The position numbers were made by a program, and so were the translations under genes. Below are positions 24,776-32,640 of a stretch of 64,000 nucleotides of DNA, one piece after another. How positions within the stretch are numbered: position 1 is the stretch's first letter; each line of letters starts with the position of its first letter. Source of the stretch: Spirochaetales bacterium (GTDB taxonomy: Bacteria; Spirochaetota; Leptospiria; Leptospirales; Leptonemataceae); the NCBI GenBank assembly GCA_015075425.1, contig JABTUL010000001.1, positions 868,001 to 932,000 on the forward strand. The letters are read 5' to 3'. The notes beneath the pieces are model-generated. The model saw nothing but the letters and a program-made list of their open reading frames with translations, had not been told where the DNA came from and ran no database searches.

Positions 24776-25078
24776 ATGATTCTTGGCAGGGTTGTTGGCA
24801 ATGTTGTCAGCACCCACAAGGACGAAGGGCTGGCTGACCTGAAATTGCTCCTGGTGGAACGTGTTGAACTGGATGGCGGCAAAGGCGGCCAGGAACCTCT
24901 GGTAGCCATGGACGCCGTGGGTGCCGGTAAGGACGATGTCGTTCTGGTAGTTTCCGGTAGTTCTGCGCGCATGACAGCGCTGACTACTGGCAGACCCTGT
25001 GACGCTGTGGTTGCGGCCATTGTGGACCTGGTGGAAGTGCAGGGCAAAATTACGTATAACAAAAGTCAGGACGTATGA
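24776..25078 (+). CDS. BMC-P pentamer shell protein 1 (EutN/CcmL family)
   Basis: A 100-residue pentamer protein. It has the GRVVGNVVSTHK start, the LLLVERV strand, and ALTTGRPCDAVVAAIVDLVEV typical of EutN/CcmL. Five copies cap the vertices of the shell. Its stop overlaps the start of the second pentamer gene (ATGA). It is the first of four such genes in this locus. Residue 84 is Cys within TGRPCDA, which is not shared by the other three. Confidence 0.95.
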   Translation: MILGRVVGNVVSTHKDEGLADLKLLLVERVELDGGKGGQEPLVAMDAVGAGKDDVVLVVSGSSARMTALTTGRPCDAVVAAIVDLVEVQGKITYNKSQDV

Positions 25079-25398
25079 TCCAGGCAGAAGTCATTGGCAG
25101 CGTTGTCTGTGATCGCAAAACGGACTGGTATGTGGATCCGGTATTCTTGATCGTTCAGGAAATTACAAGTGAAGGAAAGAAAGTGGGTAAACCACTCATT
25201 GCCCTTGACCCGGTGGGAGCCCGTGGCGGTGAACGTGTTCTTGTAAGCCAGGGTTCCTCTGTCCGCCAGACGGAAGCGACGCGGGATCGGCCGGTGGATG
25301 CTCTGATTGCCGGCATTATCGATCAGGTAGCGCTCGGTGACAGGCTGGTCTATAATGAAGGACAGGCTTCGGGGCCCGGAAAAACTTTCTTTGAGTGA
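25075..25398 (+). CDS. BMC-P pentamer shell protein 2
   Basis: A 107-residue EutN/CcmL-family pentamer (MIQAEVIGSVVCDRK ... DALIAGIIDQVAL). It differs from the first copy by a Trp-Tyr insertion in the first loop (TDWYVDP) and a C-terminal tail ending GPGKTFFE that extends past the usual end. This tail might be a contact for cargo or another shell protein; that is an inference. It overlaps the first pentamer gene and is followed by the triosephosphate isomerase gene. Confidence 0.95.
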   Translation: MIQAEVIGSVVCDRKTDWYVDPVFLIVQEITSEGKKVGKPLIALDPVGARGGERVLVSQGSSVRQTEATRDRPVDALIAGIIDQVALGDRLVYNEGQASGPGKTFFE

Positions 25399-25419
25399 AG
25401 CTAAAAAAGGACGGATACA

Positions 25420-26178
25420 ATGCGTAAGAAAATCGCCGCCGGGAACTGGAAGATGTTTAAGACGCCACAGGAAACCAGAGAGTTCTTGCGTGCTATCAAA
25501 TCCCTCCCACCGCCTTCCTGCGAAGTAGTCATCGCTCCCACCTATTTGTGCCTGGACGCCGCTGTATCCGAATCGGCGGGCACTTTTGTGCAGATTGCCG
25601 CGCAAAATTGCTACAGTCAGAATCAGGGGGCCTTCACCGGGGAGATTTCCCCGGCACAGTTGCGGGCCAGTGGCGTAACCCATGTGATTCTCGGTCACAG
25701 TGAACGCAGGCATGTCTTTAAGGAAAGTGATCAAGATATCAATAAAAAATGCAACCTTGCCCTGAAAGAGGGGCTGCTTCCCATCTTCTGCGTGGGCGAA
25801 CAGCTGGCAGAAAGGAAGACCGGTCAGTTGCGTTCTGTGCTGGAAAAACAGATTCTCTACGGCCTGGAGGGCATTGATCTGCCTGCGGCGGACAAATTTG
25901 TGATCGCCTATGAACCGGTCTGGGCCATAGGTACCGGTGAGACGGCAACTCCGGAAGATGCACAGGAAGCTCATGCATTTCTTCGCGAGCTTATGGGTAG
26001 AACGGCCGGAGCAGATTTTGCTCAGAAGGTACGGATTCTTTATGGGGGTTCGGTCAAGCCCGGTAACACTGCCGCTCTCACGGCAAAACCTGACGTCGAT
26101 GGAGTTCTCGTCGGCGGCGCCTCGCTGGATGTAGATTCCTTTGGCCAGATCATAGCTGCGGTGCGGATTCAGGGATAG
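25420..26178 (+). CDS. tpiA: Triosephosphate isomerase within the BMC operon
   Basis: A 252-residue TIM with all catalytic residues: Asn9 and Lys11 (GNWKM), His93 (GHSERR), Glu165 (AYEPVWAIGTG), and the phosphate-binding LYGGSV. It interconverts glyceraldehyde-3-phosphate and DHAP. There is no N-terminal extension, so no recognisable encapsulation peptide. It sits between the pentamer genes and the aldehyde dehydrogenase gene with short gaps (21 and 3 bases), so it is part of the operon. It would take up the triose-phosphate released by the aldolase encoded downstream. Whether it is inside the shell, and whether it is the only TIM of the organism, is unknown. Confidence 0.95.
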   Translation: MRKKIAAGNWKMFKTPQETREFLRAIKSLPPPSCEVVIAPTYLCLDAAVSESAGTFVQIAAQNCYSQNQGAFTGEISPAQLRASGVTHVILGHSERRHVFKESDQDINKKCNLALKEGLLPIFCVGEQLAERKTGQLRSVLEKQILYGLEGIDLPAADKFVIAYEPVWAIGTGETATPEDAQEAHAFLRELMGRTAGADFAQKVRILYGGSVKPGNTAALTAKPDVDGVLVGGASLDVDSFGQIIAAVRIQG

Positions 26179-26181
26179 TTC

Positions 26182-27603
26182 ATGAATATTTCACAGGACC
26201 AGATAGCAACAATTGTCGATCAGGTGGTGCGGGAGATTCGCACTCGCGGGAGCGTTCCCCTGAAGGCGGGAAATGCAGGCGATGGGGTTTTTGGCACGGT
26301 GGATGAAGCGGTGCGCGCGGCTCGTAAAGCTTTTCACGAACTTCAGGAATGCAAGCTCACCAAACGAATCGAAATCATCGAAACAATCCGCCAGGTAATG
26401 CGCGACAATGTCAAGGATCTGGCGCGTATGGCCTTAGAAGAGTCGGGTCTTGGTCGGTATGAAGATAAAATCATCAAAAATTTAGTTGTTATCAATAAAA
26501 CCCCTGGTGTGGAGCATATGCAAACGCATGCCTTCACCAATGATTCCGGTCTGATTTTAATTGAAAGAGCGGCCTGGGGTGTAATTGGATCCATCACACC
26601 CACCACCAATCCCACAGAAACCATCATCAACAACGGAATCGGTTTCATCGCCGCCGGCAACACCGGCGTTTTCAATCCCCATCCCGGGGCAAAAGGTGTT
26701 TCCGCGCACTGCATCCGGCTGATCAATCAAGCCTCCATCAGTGCCGGCGGCCCGGCGAACATCCTCACGGCTGTAGGTACGCCCACTATCGACTCCGCCG
26801 GGGCCCTCATGAAGCATACGGATATTGATATGATTGTGGTGACCGGTGGCCCGGGCGTGGTCAAGGCCGCTTTTTCATCCGGAAAAAAGGTGATTTGCGG
26901 CGGGCCGGGAAATCCGCCCAGCGTTGTTGATCCCACAGCCAACATCGAAAAGGCTGCCCGTGATATTGTAAACGGACATTCTTTTGATAACAATATTATC
27001 TGTACCGATGAAAAAGAAGTGATCGTCGTGGACAGTGTTGCGGACCGCCTCATTGAAGCCATGCGTGCCAGCGGTGCCTATATGATTAACAAGACGCAGG
27101 CAGATCGTTTGACCGGCATCGTTCTCAGCGATAAAGGCAAACCGGGCTGCGGCGGACACGCCAATAAAGACTTTGTCGGTAAAAATGCCAGCGTGCTGCT
27201 GCGCGAAATCGGCATCAATATCCATGACGATGTCCGTTGCATCATCGCTGATGTTGACAACGATCACCCCATGGTCTGGACAGAGCAGCTCATGCCATTT
27301 TTGCCTATTACGCGGGTTGCGGACGTCCATAAAGCCATCGATCTTGCTGTGCGGGCAGAGCAACGCTGCAATCATACCGCTTCGATGCATTCCCATGACG
27401 TTGAATATCTTTCCAAAATGGCCCGCGCTTTTCAGGGATCGATCTTTGTGAAGAACGCTCCGCACTACGCCGGTCTCGGGGAGGGTGGCCCGGGTTACAC
27501 TTCCTTTACGATTGCGTCACCCACAGGCGATGGACTGACCACCTGCCTCACATTTTCGCGGGAGCGGCGTTGTTGCCTGGTTGATTATTTCCGGATTGTG
27601 TAG
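26182..27603 (+). CDS. CoA-acylating aldehyde dehydrogenase with encapsulation peptide (PduP/EutE-like)
   Basis: A 473-residue aldehyde dehydrogenase that would convert acetaldehyde, CoA and NAD+ to acetyl-CoA and NADH in the microcompartment. The nucleophile is Cys274 in NNIICTDEK, and GSITPTTNPTET and VTGGPGVV are cofactor-region motifs of this family. Residues 1-20 (MNISQDQIATIVDQVVREIR) form an amphipathic helix typical of encapsulation peptides, followed by a flexible linker. The same MNIS opening is found in the RpiB-like protein. Its C-terminus is complete. The next pentamer gene starts one base after its stop. Confidence 0.95.
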   Translation: MNISQDQIATIVDQVVREIRTRGSVPLKAGNAGDGVFGTVDEAVRAARKAFHELQECKLTKRIEIIETIRQVMRDNVKDLARMALEESGLGRYEDKIIKNLVVINKTPGVEHMQTHAFTNDSGLILIERAAWGVIGSITPTTNPTETIINNGIGFIAAGNTGVFNPHPGAKGVSAHCIRLINQASISAGGPANILTAVGTPTIDSAGALMKHTDIDMIVVTGGPGVVKAAFSSGKKVICGGPGNPPSVVDPTANIEKAARDIVNGHSFDNNIICTDEKEVIVVDSVADRLIEAMRASGAYMINKTQADRLTGIVLSDKGKPGCGGHANKDFVGKNASVLLREIGINIHDDVRCIIADVDNDHPMVWTEQLMPFLPITRVADVHKAIDLAVRAEQRCNHTASMHSHDVEYLSKMARAFQGSIFVKNAPHYAGLGEGGPGYTSFTIASPTGDGLTTCLTFSRERRCCLVDYFRIV

Positions 27604-27604
27604 C

Positions 27605-27880
27605 ATGAACTTTGCACGGGTAAAGGGAACGGTCGTCTCAACGGTAAAGCTCGAATGTTTTGCCGGGGAGAAGTTGCTGGTTCTGCAGCCCGTAGATGAA
27701 AAGGGAAAAGAGGTGGGCCAGGAGCTCGTGGCCACAGACATTACCCGGGCTGGAGTGGGTGATCTGGTTTTTTATGAGACAGGTCGTGAGGCGGCTATCG
27801 CCCTTGAGAATACATTTAACGTATCGGATGCCACCGTCATGGCTATTGTCGATTCCGTTCATCGGGAGGGCAAAAAATGA
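27605..27880 (+). CDS. BMC-P pentamer shell protein 3
   Basis: A 91-residue EutN/CcmL pentamer (FARVKGTVVSTVK ... ATVMAIVDSVH). It starts at ATG 27605, one base after the aldehyde dehydrogenase stop; a codon at 27581 lies inside that gene. It has an Asp-Lys-Gly loop (DEKGKEVGQ) in common with pentamer 2. The mid-region (FYETGREAAIALENTF) is less conserved than in the others. It overlaps pentamer 4 by ATGA. Confidence 0.95.
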   Translation: MNFARVKGTVVSTVKLECFAGEKLLVLQPVDEKGKEVGQELVATDITRAGVGDLVFYETGREAAIALENTFNVSDATVMAIVDSVHREGKK

Positions 27881-28152
27881 AACTGGCCAGGATCGCTGGA
27901 AATGTGGTTGCGACGATCAAGCATCCCGTTTACGATCAGGCCCGGCTGCTTCTCGCTGAACCGGTTACCACAGCGGGGAAGGTGTCGGGCAATGCATTCA
28001 TCCTGGTGGATACGGTGCAGGCCGGGCCCGGTGACGTTGTCATCTACGTCGATGAGGGGAATTCCGCGCGCACGGTGTTGAAAGATATGCAGGCGCCGGT
28101 GCGCGCCGTTGCTGTTGGAATCGTTGATGCTATCGACAGGGATAAGGCGTGA
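27877..28152 (+). CDS. BMC-P pentamer shell protein 4
   Basis: A 91-residue EutN/CcmL pentamer (KLARIAGNVVATIKHPVYD ... VAVGIVDAIDR). It overlaps pentamer 3 at its start and the RpiB-like gene at its end (GTGA), so three genes are likely translationally coupled. With four pentamer genes and only one hexamer gene, some may form mixed pentamers or serve different vertices. Confidence 0.95.
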   Translation: MKLARIAGNVVATIKHPVYDQARLLLAEPVTTAGKVSGNAFILVDTVQAGPGDVVIYVDEGNSARTVLKDMQAPVRAVAVGIVDAIDRDKA

Positions 28153-28730
28153 ATATTTCCGAACCGGAAGTCAGGGCAATCGTTGCCCACGTGCTGGCCC
28201 GAATGAGTGCAGCGGAAGAAAGCGGCGGAAGTCCTGATTCAGTTGCATCTCCGGGAAAAACCGTAGTTATTGGAGCCGATCATGGCGGGTTCGCCCTCAA
28301 GGAATCGCTGCGCGAATACTTGAGAAATATTGGCTATCAGGTCATGGATGCCGGTACCTATTCAGCCGATGCTGTTGACTATCCGGATTACGCACTGGCC
28401 GTGGCCCGTAAAGTGGCGTCAGGTGCTGCCGCCCGGGGAATTATGCTCGATGGGGCCGGTATCGGTTCCTGCATGGTGGCCAACAAAGTCAAGGGGGTGC
28501 GTGCCGCTCTTTGCTACAATGAAAAAACCATTCTCAATTCCCGGCTGCACAACAATGCGAATCTCTTGACGCTGGGGGCACCATTTCATCGGCCCGAAGA
28601 AGCACAATCTCTGGTCAAGCTCTTTCTCGAAACAGAGTTTGAAGGAGGAAGACACCAGAAGAGGGTGGATAAAATCAATGCGCTGGATGACTGCCAGTGC
28701 CAGAAAAGCAGTTGCTCCTGCACCACTTAA
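28149..28730 (+). CDS. RpiB-like sugar-phosphate isomerase with encapsulation peptide
   Basis: A 193-residue protein. Residues 1-20 (MNISEPEVRAIVAHVLARMS) resemble the aldehyde dehydrogenase encapsulation peptide. The RpiB domain begins at about 38 (VVIGADHGGF). His134 (SRLHNNAN) and GGRHQKRV match E. coli RpiB. At the catalytic Cys of E. coli RpiB (ICGTG) it has Asp101 in LDGAG, and the Thr is Ala, so mechanism or substrate may differ from ribose-5-phosphate. The C-terminal tail is Cys-rich (Cys182, 184, 189, 191). The start is GTG overlapping pentamer 4. Confidence 0.9.
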   Translation: MNISEPEVRAIVAHVLARMSAAEESGGSPDSVASPGKTVVIGADHGGFALKESLREYLRNIGYQVMDAGTYSADAVDYPDYALAVARKVASGAAARGIMLDGAGIGSCMVANKVKGVRAALCYNEKTILNSRLHNNANLLTLGAPFHRPEEAQSLVKLFLETEFEGGRHQKRVDKINALDDCQCQKSSCSCTT

Positions 28731-28745
28731 TTGTAAGGAATATTT

Positions 28746-29612
28746 ATGGAACAATCAAAAGCTATTGAACTTATTACCAGACAGGTCATGGAAAAACTCG
28801 GAGAAGGTGGGGACCTGAAAACTACCGGAGGCTGCAGCAGCGAAGGATGTCCCCCCGCCTGGGATGGTGTGGGTACGGTAACGGCCATGTTGACCGCGGG
28901 GGCCAGCCGGATTTCAGCAATTGCTCCCCTGGGAAGCTGCCCGGACAAGACGCTGGCCCGGCTTATCGACCACACGATGCTCAAGCCAGAGGCGACAGAA
29001 CAGGAAGTGCGCCAGCTCTGCGCCGAAGCGCGGGCCAACTGTTTCATGAGTGTGTGTGTCAATCCCACATGGATCAGCCTCTGTCAGCAGCTTTTGCGCG
29101 GCAGCGGCGTAAAGGTGTGCACGGTCATTGGCTTTCCTCTGGGTGCGAGTTCCACGCGTGTAAAAGAATTTGAGACCAGGGTGGCCATTGAAGATGGCGC
29201 CGATGAGGTCGATATGGTGATCAATGTGGGTGCCCTCAAATCCGGGAACTGGAAGGATGTGGCCCGCGATGTTCAGGCCGTGGTGCGTTCCACACGCGGA
29301 AATGTCATCAGCAAAGTGATCCTTGAGACCTGTCTTTTGACCCCTGCTGAGATCAAACGTGCTTCAGAAATTTGTCGGGATGCCGGTGCCCATTTTGTAA
29401 AGACCAGCACCGGTTTCAACAAAGGCGGCGCAACCGTTGAGGCCATTCGGATCATGAGGGAGACGGTGGGTCCGGAACTTGGTGTTAAAGCCTCCGGTGG
29501 AATTCGTGATCACGAGACAGCTTTGAATATGGTTGCCGCAGGGGCTTCCCGGATCGGGGCCAGCGCTTCGGTTGCTATTGTCAATTGTCAAGCGAGCAAC
29601 GCAACCTATTGA
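28746..29612 (+). CDS. deoC: Deoxyribose-phosphate aldolase with encapsulation peptide
   Basis: A 288-residue DERA that would split 2-deoxyribose-5-phosphate into glyceraldehyde-3-phosphate and acetaldehyde. The Schiff-base Lys219 is in FVKTSTGF, the second Lys248 in GVKASGGIR, and Asp156 in DEVDMVIN. Residues 1-20 (EQSKAIELITRQVMEKLG) look like an encapsulation helix, followed by a Gly/Cys-rich linker (GGCSSEGCPP). The catalytic domain starts at about residue 67. A DUF4105 gene starts at its stop codon. The acetaldehyde product is the substrate of the aldehyde dehydrogenase in this operon. Confidence 0.95.
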   Translation: MEQSKAIELITRQVMEKLGEGGDLKTTGGCSSEGCPPAWDGVGTVTAMLTAGASRISAIAPLGSCPDKTLARLIDHTMLKPEATEQEVRQLCAEARANCFMSVCVNPTWISLCQQLLRGSGVKVCTVIGFPLGASSTRVKEFETRVAIEDGADEVDMVINVGALKSGNWKDVARDVQAVVRSTRGNVISKVILETCLLTPAEIKRASEICRDAGAHFVKTSTGFNKGGATVEAIRIMRETVGPELGVKASGGIRDHETALNMVAAGASRIGASASVAIVNCQASNATY

Positions 29613-30859
29613 AATCCACATCCATCCTGATCTGTGCCCTCCTTCTCTGCCCGGTGCTGCTCTACGCACAAGCGCCGGAACAGAGTGGTCCGGAACAAAA
29701 GAAGGAAGAAGCCCGGCAGGCTTCCGAAAGCGGACCTTTCCGCATTGAGCTGCTGACCGTTCTACCTGGTAAGGAGATCTACAATGCGTGGGGACACACA
29801 GCTCTGCGCCTGACGAGCCGCCGGGATGGGCAGAGCCTGGTCTTTGACTACGGAACATTTACCTTTGATCGCTATTTTGTGCTGCGTTTCTTGAGCGGTG
29901 ACCCTGTGTACTACCTGGCCGTGCGCACCTATGAACAGACCCAGGCCTACTATGAAAAACAAAAGAGAGCGATTTATGCCCAGGAGATCTATCTACCGCC
30001 ACAGAAAGCCCAGGAGCTTGCCGCTTTTTTGCAGAACAACATGCGTCCAGAAAACCGTGCCTATCGTTATGATCATTATTTAAATAATTGTACCACCATC
30101 TACCGGGATTTGCTTGACCGTTTGCTCGGGGGGGACCCCGGTGAATTCTGGTCAAGGCCCGGCGGGACCACATTCCGTAAAGAAAGCCTGGCGTATGTCC
30201 AGCGCATGCCATTTTTCCACTTTGGTATTGATCTAATCATCAACGGCCGCGCTGATAGAGCGATTTCCTTTAAGGAAGCCCAATTCGTGCCGCAGCTGCT
30301 CCTGCAAGGACTCGAAGAGTATCGCCTTGCGAATCGGCCGCAGAGTCATCTGATCGGGGAAGTGAAGACACTGTATGCCCCGGACGAAGCGGTTGTTTTT
30401 GATTCGGGCTCCCCGGCCAGAATTATTTATCTCAGTATCTTTGTAGTGATTTTTCTTTTACCCCTTCTATTGCATAGCGAGGTATTTCAACGCATCAGCC
30501 TGCGCATCTGGATCGTCATGGCCAGTGCCTTTTCCGTCCTGCTGCTGTCCCTGTGGGTTCTGAATTCCGATGGATTTTTCCAGCACAATGCCAATTTGTT
30601 TTTCTTCCATCCCTTCTGGCCGTTCTTTGTGTATTTGCGGCGCAAATTCCAGCAAATTTCCGGGCGCGGCTGGTGGGCGGACTTGCTATTTCTTGCGCCG
30701 ACTCTTCTGGTAACAATTCTTTATGTATTAGACATTATCGTTGAGCAGAGCATCGGTACCTTCAGTATGATGAGTCTTTTTGCCCAGCTCTGTCTTGCCG
30801 CCCAGGGTGCTTCGGGCAGCGGGCCAGCTTCCAGGAACCGTGAAAGTCCAGGTTCTTAG
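29609..30859 (+). CDS. DUF4105 (Lnb-like) membrane protein
   Basis: A protein of about 416 residues. The signal peptide (KSTSILICALLLCPVLLYAQ) fits a start at TTG 29609, overlapping the deoC stop; TTG 29585 is an alternative. The N-terminal DUF4105 domain (about 40-240) has AWGHTALRL with His and YLNNCTTIYRD with Cys, which resemble the active site of papain-like NlpC/P60-type folds. The C-terminal part has four or five membrane spans. Domain members are thought to be periplasmic hydrolases, unproven. It overlaps the BMC operon end and is followed at once by tilS. Confidence 0.8.
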   Translation: MKSTSILICALLLCPVLLYAQAPEQSGPEQKKEEARQASESGPFRIELLTVLPGKEIYNAWGHTALRLTSRRDGQSLVFDYGTFTFDRYFVLRFLSGDPVYYLAVRTYEQTQAYYEKQKRAIYAQEIYLPPQKAQELAAFLQNNMRPENRAYRYDHYLNNCTTIYRDLLDRLLGGDPGEFWSRPGGTTFRKESLAYVQRMPFFHFGIDLIINGRADRAISFKEAQFVPQLLLQGLEEYRLANRPQSHLIGEVKTLYAPDEAVVFDSGSPARIIYLSIFVVIFLLPLLLHSEVFQRISLRIWIVMASAFSVLLLSLWVLNSDGFFQHNANLFFFHPFWPFFVYLRRKFQQISGRGWWADLLFLAPTLLVTILYVLDIIVEQSIGTFSMMSLFAQLCLAAQGASGSGPASRNRESPGS

Positions 30860-32110
30860 ATGCTGGTCGACTACGCCCGGCAGATAGAACTATGGCCGCC
30901 CGGCAAGGAACCGGAAAAAATAGCCGTTGCTGTTTCTGGCGGGGCCGATTCCCTTTTTCTGTTACATCTGCTGCATGATCTAAAAAAAAAAGGTTCCCTA
31001 CGCTCAGAACTGCTCGTCTATCATTTGAACCATCGTCTGCGGGCCACGGCTGACCGCGACCTGCAACTGGTCATTGACGCTGCCCGGAGCCTGGACTTGC
31101 CGCTCTATCTGCGGGAAACGGATGTGCTTCGCCTTGCGCGGCGGCTAAGAACTTCCGTGGAAACGGCAGGCCGGCAGGTCCGCTACAGACAGTTGCAACG
31201 GCTGGCACCTGTGGCCGCCACAGGCCACAATGCTGACGATTTTGTGGAGAGCCTGCTCCTGCACCTGTGTCGCGGTGCCGGTCCGGCGGGCCTGGGTGGG
31301 ATGAAGCGCTTTTCCTGCGTCGACGGGTTGTGGCTGTGGCGGCCACTGTTAACTTTTACAGCTGTGGAAATACGGCAAGCGTGTCAGGCTGCCCGCATCG
31401 ACTATGCGGAAGATGAAAGCAATGCCTCTCTGGACTATAAACGCAATCGTATTCGCCAAACGATCATGCCCGCGCTTAAAGCGGAAGGTCTGAATCCCGC
31501 TCGCCTTGCGGGTCAATTCTTGCAAGCGCATGCGGAAACCGGCGAAGATGCTCTGGTCCAGCCGATTTCCACGGCCACCTACGTGTGCGTGGATCGGCTC
31601 CTCCTGCCCGGACGTCTGGTCCTTGCCCGGGCCTTTGCCGTTCTATCCGTCCCTCCTCCTTCGCGGGCCTTTTTCCTGGAGTTCAGCCGACAATGGGCGC
31701 GGGGGCGGCTTTATATGGAGAACCAGGAACTGATCCTCTGGGCCTCCCCTCAGAGCCCGCTTTGGCTCATTAGAAAGGACGCGCCCATTCTCCGGCCGCC
31801 GGGCATCGGACCAATCAGTGAGGGGCGCTGGCCGGTGGCGTACAACGGCCAGAGCCGAACTTACCGACTGGATCCAGGCTACAGGGTAGATGTATTCTCT
31901 CCCGGGATGCGTTTTGAGACCGGCCGTTCTTTAAAGAACTTCTGGCACATTTGCCAGTTCCCCCGACCGCTGAGATCAATTTTGCCTTTGATCGTGAGCG
32001 AACAGGGTCTGGTGAACCGTGCCTGCACTGAGTTCATCAAGGAGTTCCGACTGATCAGTCATTCTACCAGTAGTGAATATTCGCATAACCCATCGCATCG
32101 CGTGCCATAG
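30860..32110 (+). CDS. tilS: tRNA(Ile)-lysidine synthase
   Basis: A 416-residue PP-loop ATPase that attaches lysine to C34 of tRNA-Ile2. The P-loop-like SGGADS is at residues 26-31, and the HxxHxLR-type YHLNHRLRA motif is seen. ATGHNADDFVES is the second conserved region. The C-terminal domain ends with VNRACTEFIKEF, followed by a tail that overlaps the convergent lipoprotein gene by about 50 bases. The gene starts directly after the DUF4105 stop. Confidence 0.92.
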   Translation: MLVDYARQIELWPPGKEPEKIAVAVSGGADSLFLLHLLHDLKKKGSLRSELLVYHLNHRLRATADRDLQLVIDAARSLDLPLYLRETDVLRLARRLRTSVETAGRQVRYRQLQRLAPVAATGHNADDFVESLLLHLCRGAGPAGLGGMKRFSCVDGLWLWRPLLTFTAVEIRQACQAARIDYAEDESNASLDYKRNRIRQTIMPALKAEGLNPARLAGQFLQAHAETGEDALVQPISTATYVCVDRLLLPGRLVLARAFAVLSVPPPSRAFFLEFSRQWARGRLYMENQELILWASPQSPLWLIRKDAPILRPPGIGPISEGRWPVAYNGQSRTYRLDPGYRVDVFSPGMRFETGRSLKNFWHICQFPRPLRSILPLIVSEQGLVNRACTEFIKEFRLISHSTSSEYSHNPSHRVP

Positions 32111-32550
32111 ATGGCGATACAACGCCACTTACCCTCCGCCACAAAAAGCGAGTTGAAAACAACAGGACTGGTTTCTTCCTCATTGCTGAACAGATAATCC
32201 TGCTTTAGCCTTGGATCCCCACTCATCTCATCCTCCTCTCCACCAATGTAGATATCGGGATTGTCATCCGGGCTATTGTAGGTGAGCGTAAATTTGTAAT
32301 TCCGCGTTTGCTGACTGAGGAAGCGTAGAAAATCGTACTGGCCGCTTGCGGTTGAGTCGCTCTGGGTCTGGCTGACCAGAAAGCTTCCCAGACTGGAGCT
32401 GCAGGCTGTTTTGGTCAGCCGATTCTCCTCTTTGAGAAGCAGAAGCAGGAGACTCATTTTGTTCTCCTCCTTTTCCTGGTTGAGCAAATACTCACAGGAG
32501 GGCAAAAGAAGCAGGGAACAAAAAACAAGGCTTTCCAGTAAACGCTTCAT
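32059..32550 (-). CDS. Small lipoprotein, unknown function
   Basis: A 163-residue predicted lipoprotein starting at ATG 32550: MKRLLESLVFCSLLLLPSC is a good signal with Cys19 in LLPSC. The mature part has a Leu/Glu-rich segment (MSLLLLLLKEENRLTK), then polar beta-like sequence with four further cysteines (CRCDGLC-type near the C-terminus). The longer frame upstream to 32922 belongs to the opposite strand. Its 3' end overlaps tilS by 52 bases. No family is recognised. Confidence 0.75.
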   Translation of the reverse strand: MKRLLESLVFCSLLLLPSCEYLLNQEKEENKMSLLLLLLKEENRLTKTACSSSLGSFLVSQTQSDSTASGQYDFLRFLSQQTRNYKFTLTYNSPDDNPDIYIGGEEDEMSGDPRLKQDYLFSNEEETSPVVFNSLFVAEGKWRCIAIYGTRCDGLCEYSLLVE

Positions 32551-32640
32551 GCTTCTATAGACGATACGGCCGCCATTCAGTTCAGCAAAAGTGTTGACTG
32601 CTGCGATTGAACTGGCAGGATCCATTGAGGCAGGGACGAT

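Noticed and set aside
25420-25480. Encapsulation peptide on TPI
   Set aside because: The protein begins with the first barrel strand and catalytic Asn9/Lys11; no extra helix is present at the start, and the end (AAVRIQG) is ordinary.
25066-25974. Minus-strand frame of 302 codons across pentamer 2 and TPI
   Set aside because: It is antisense to two genes with clear catalytic or structural motifs.
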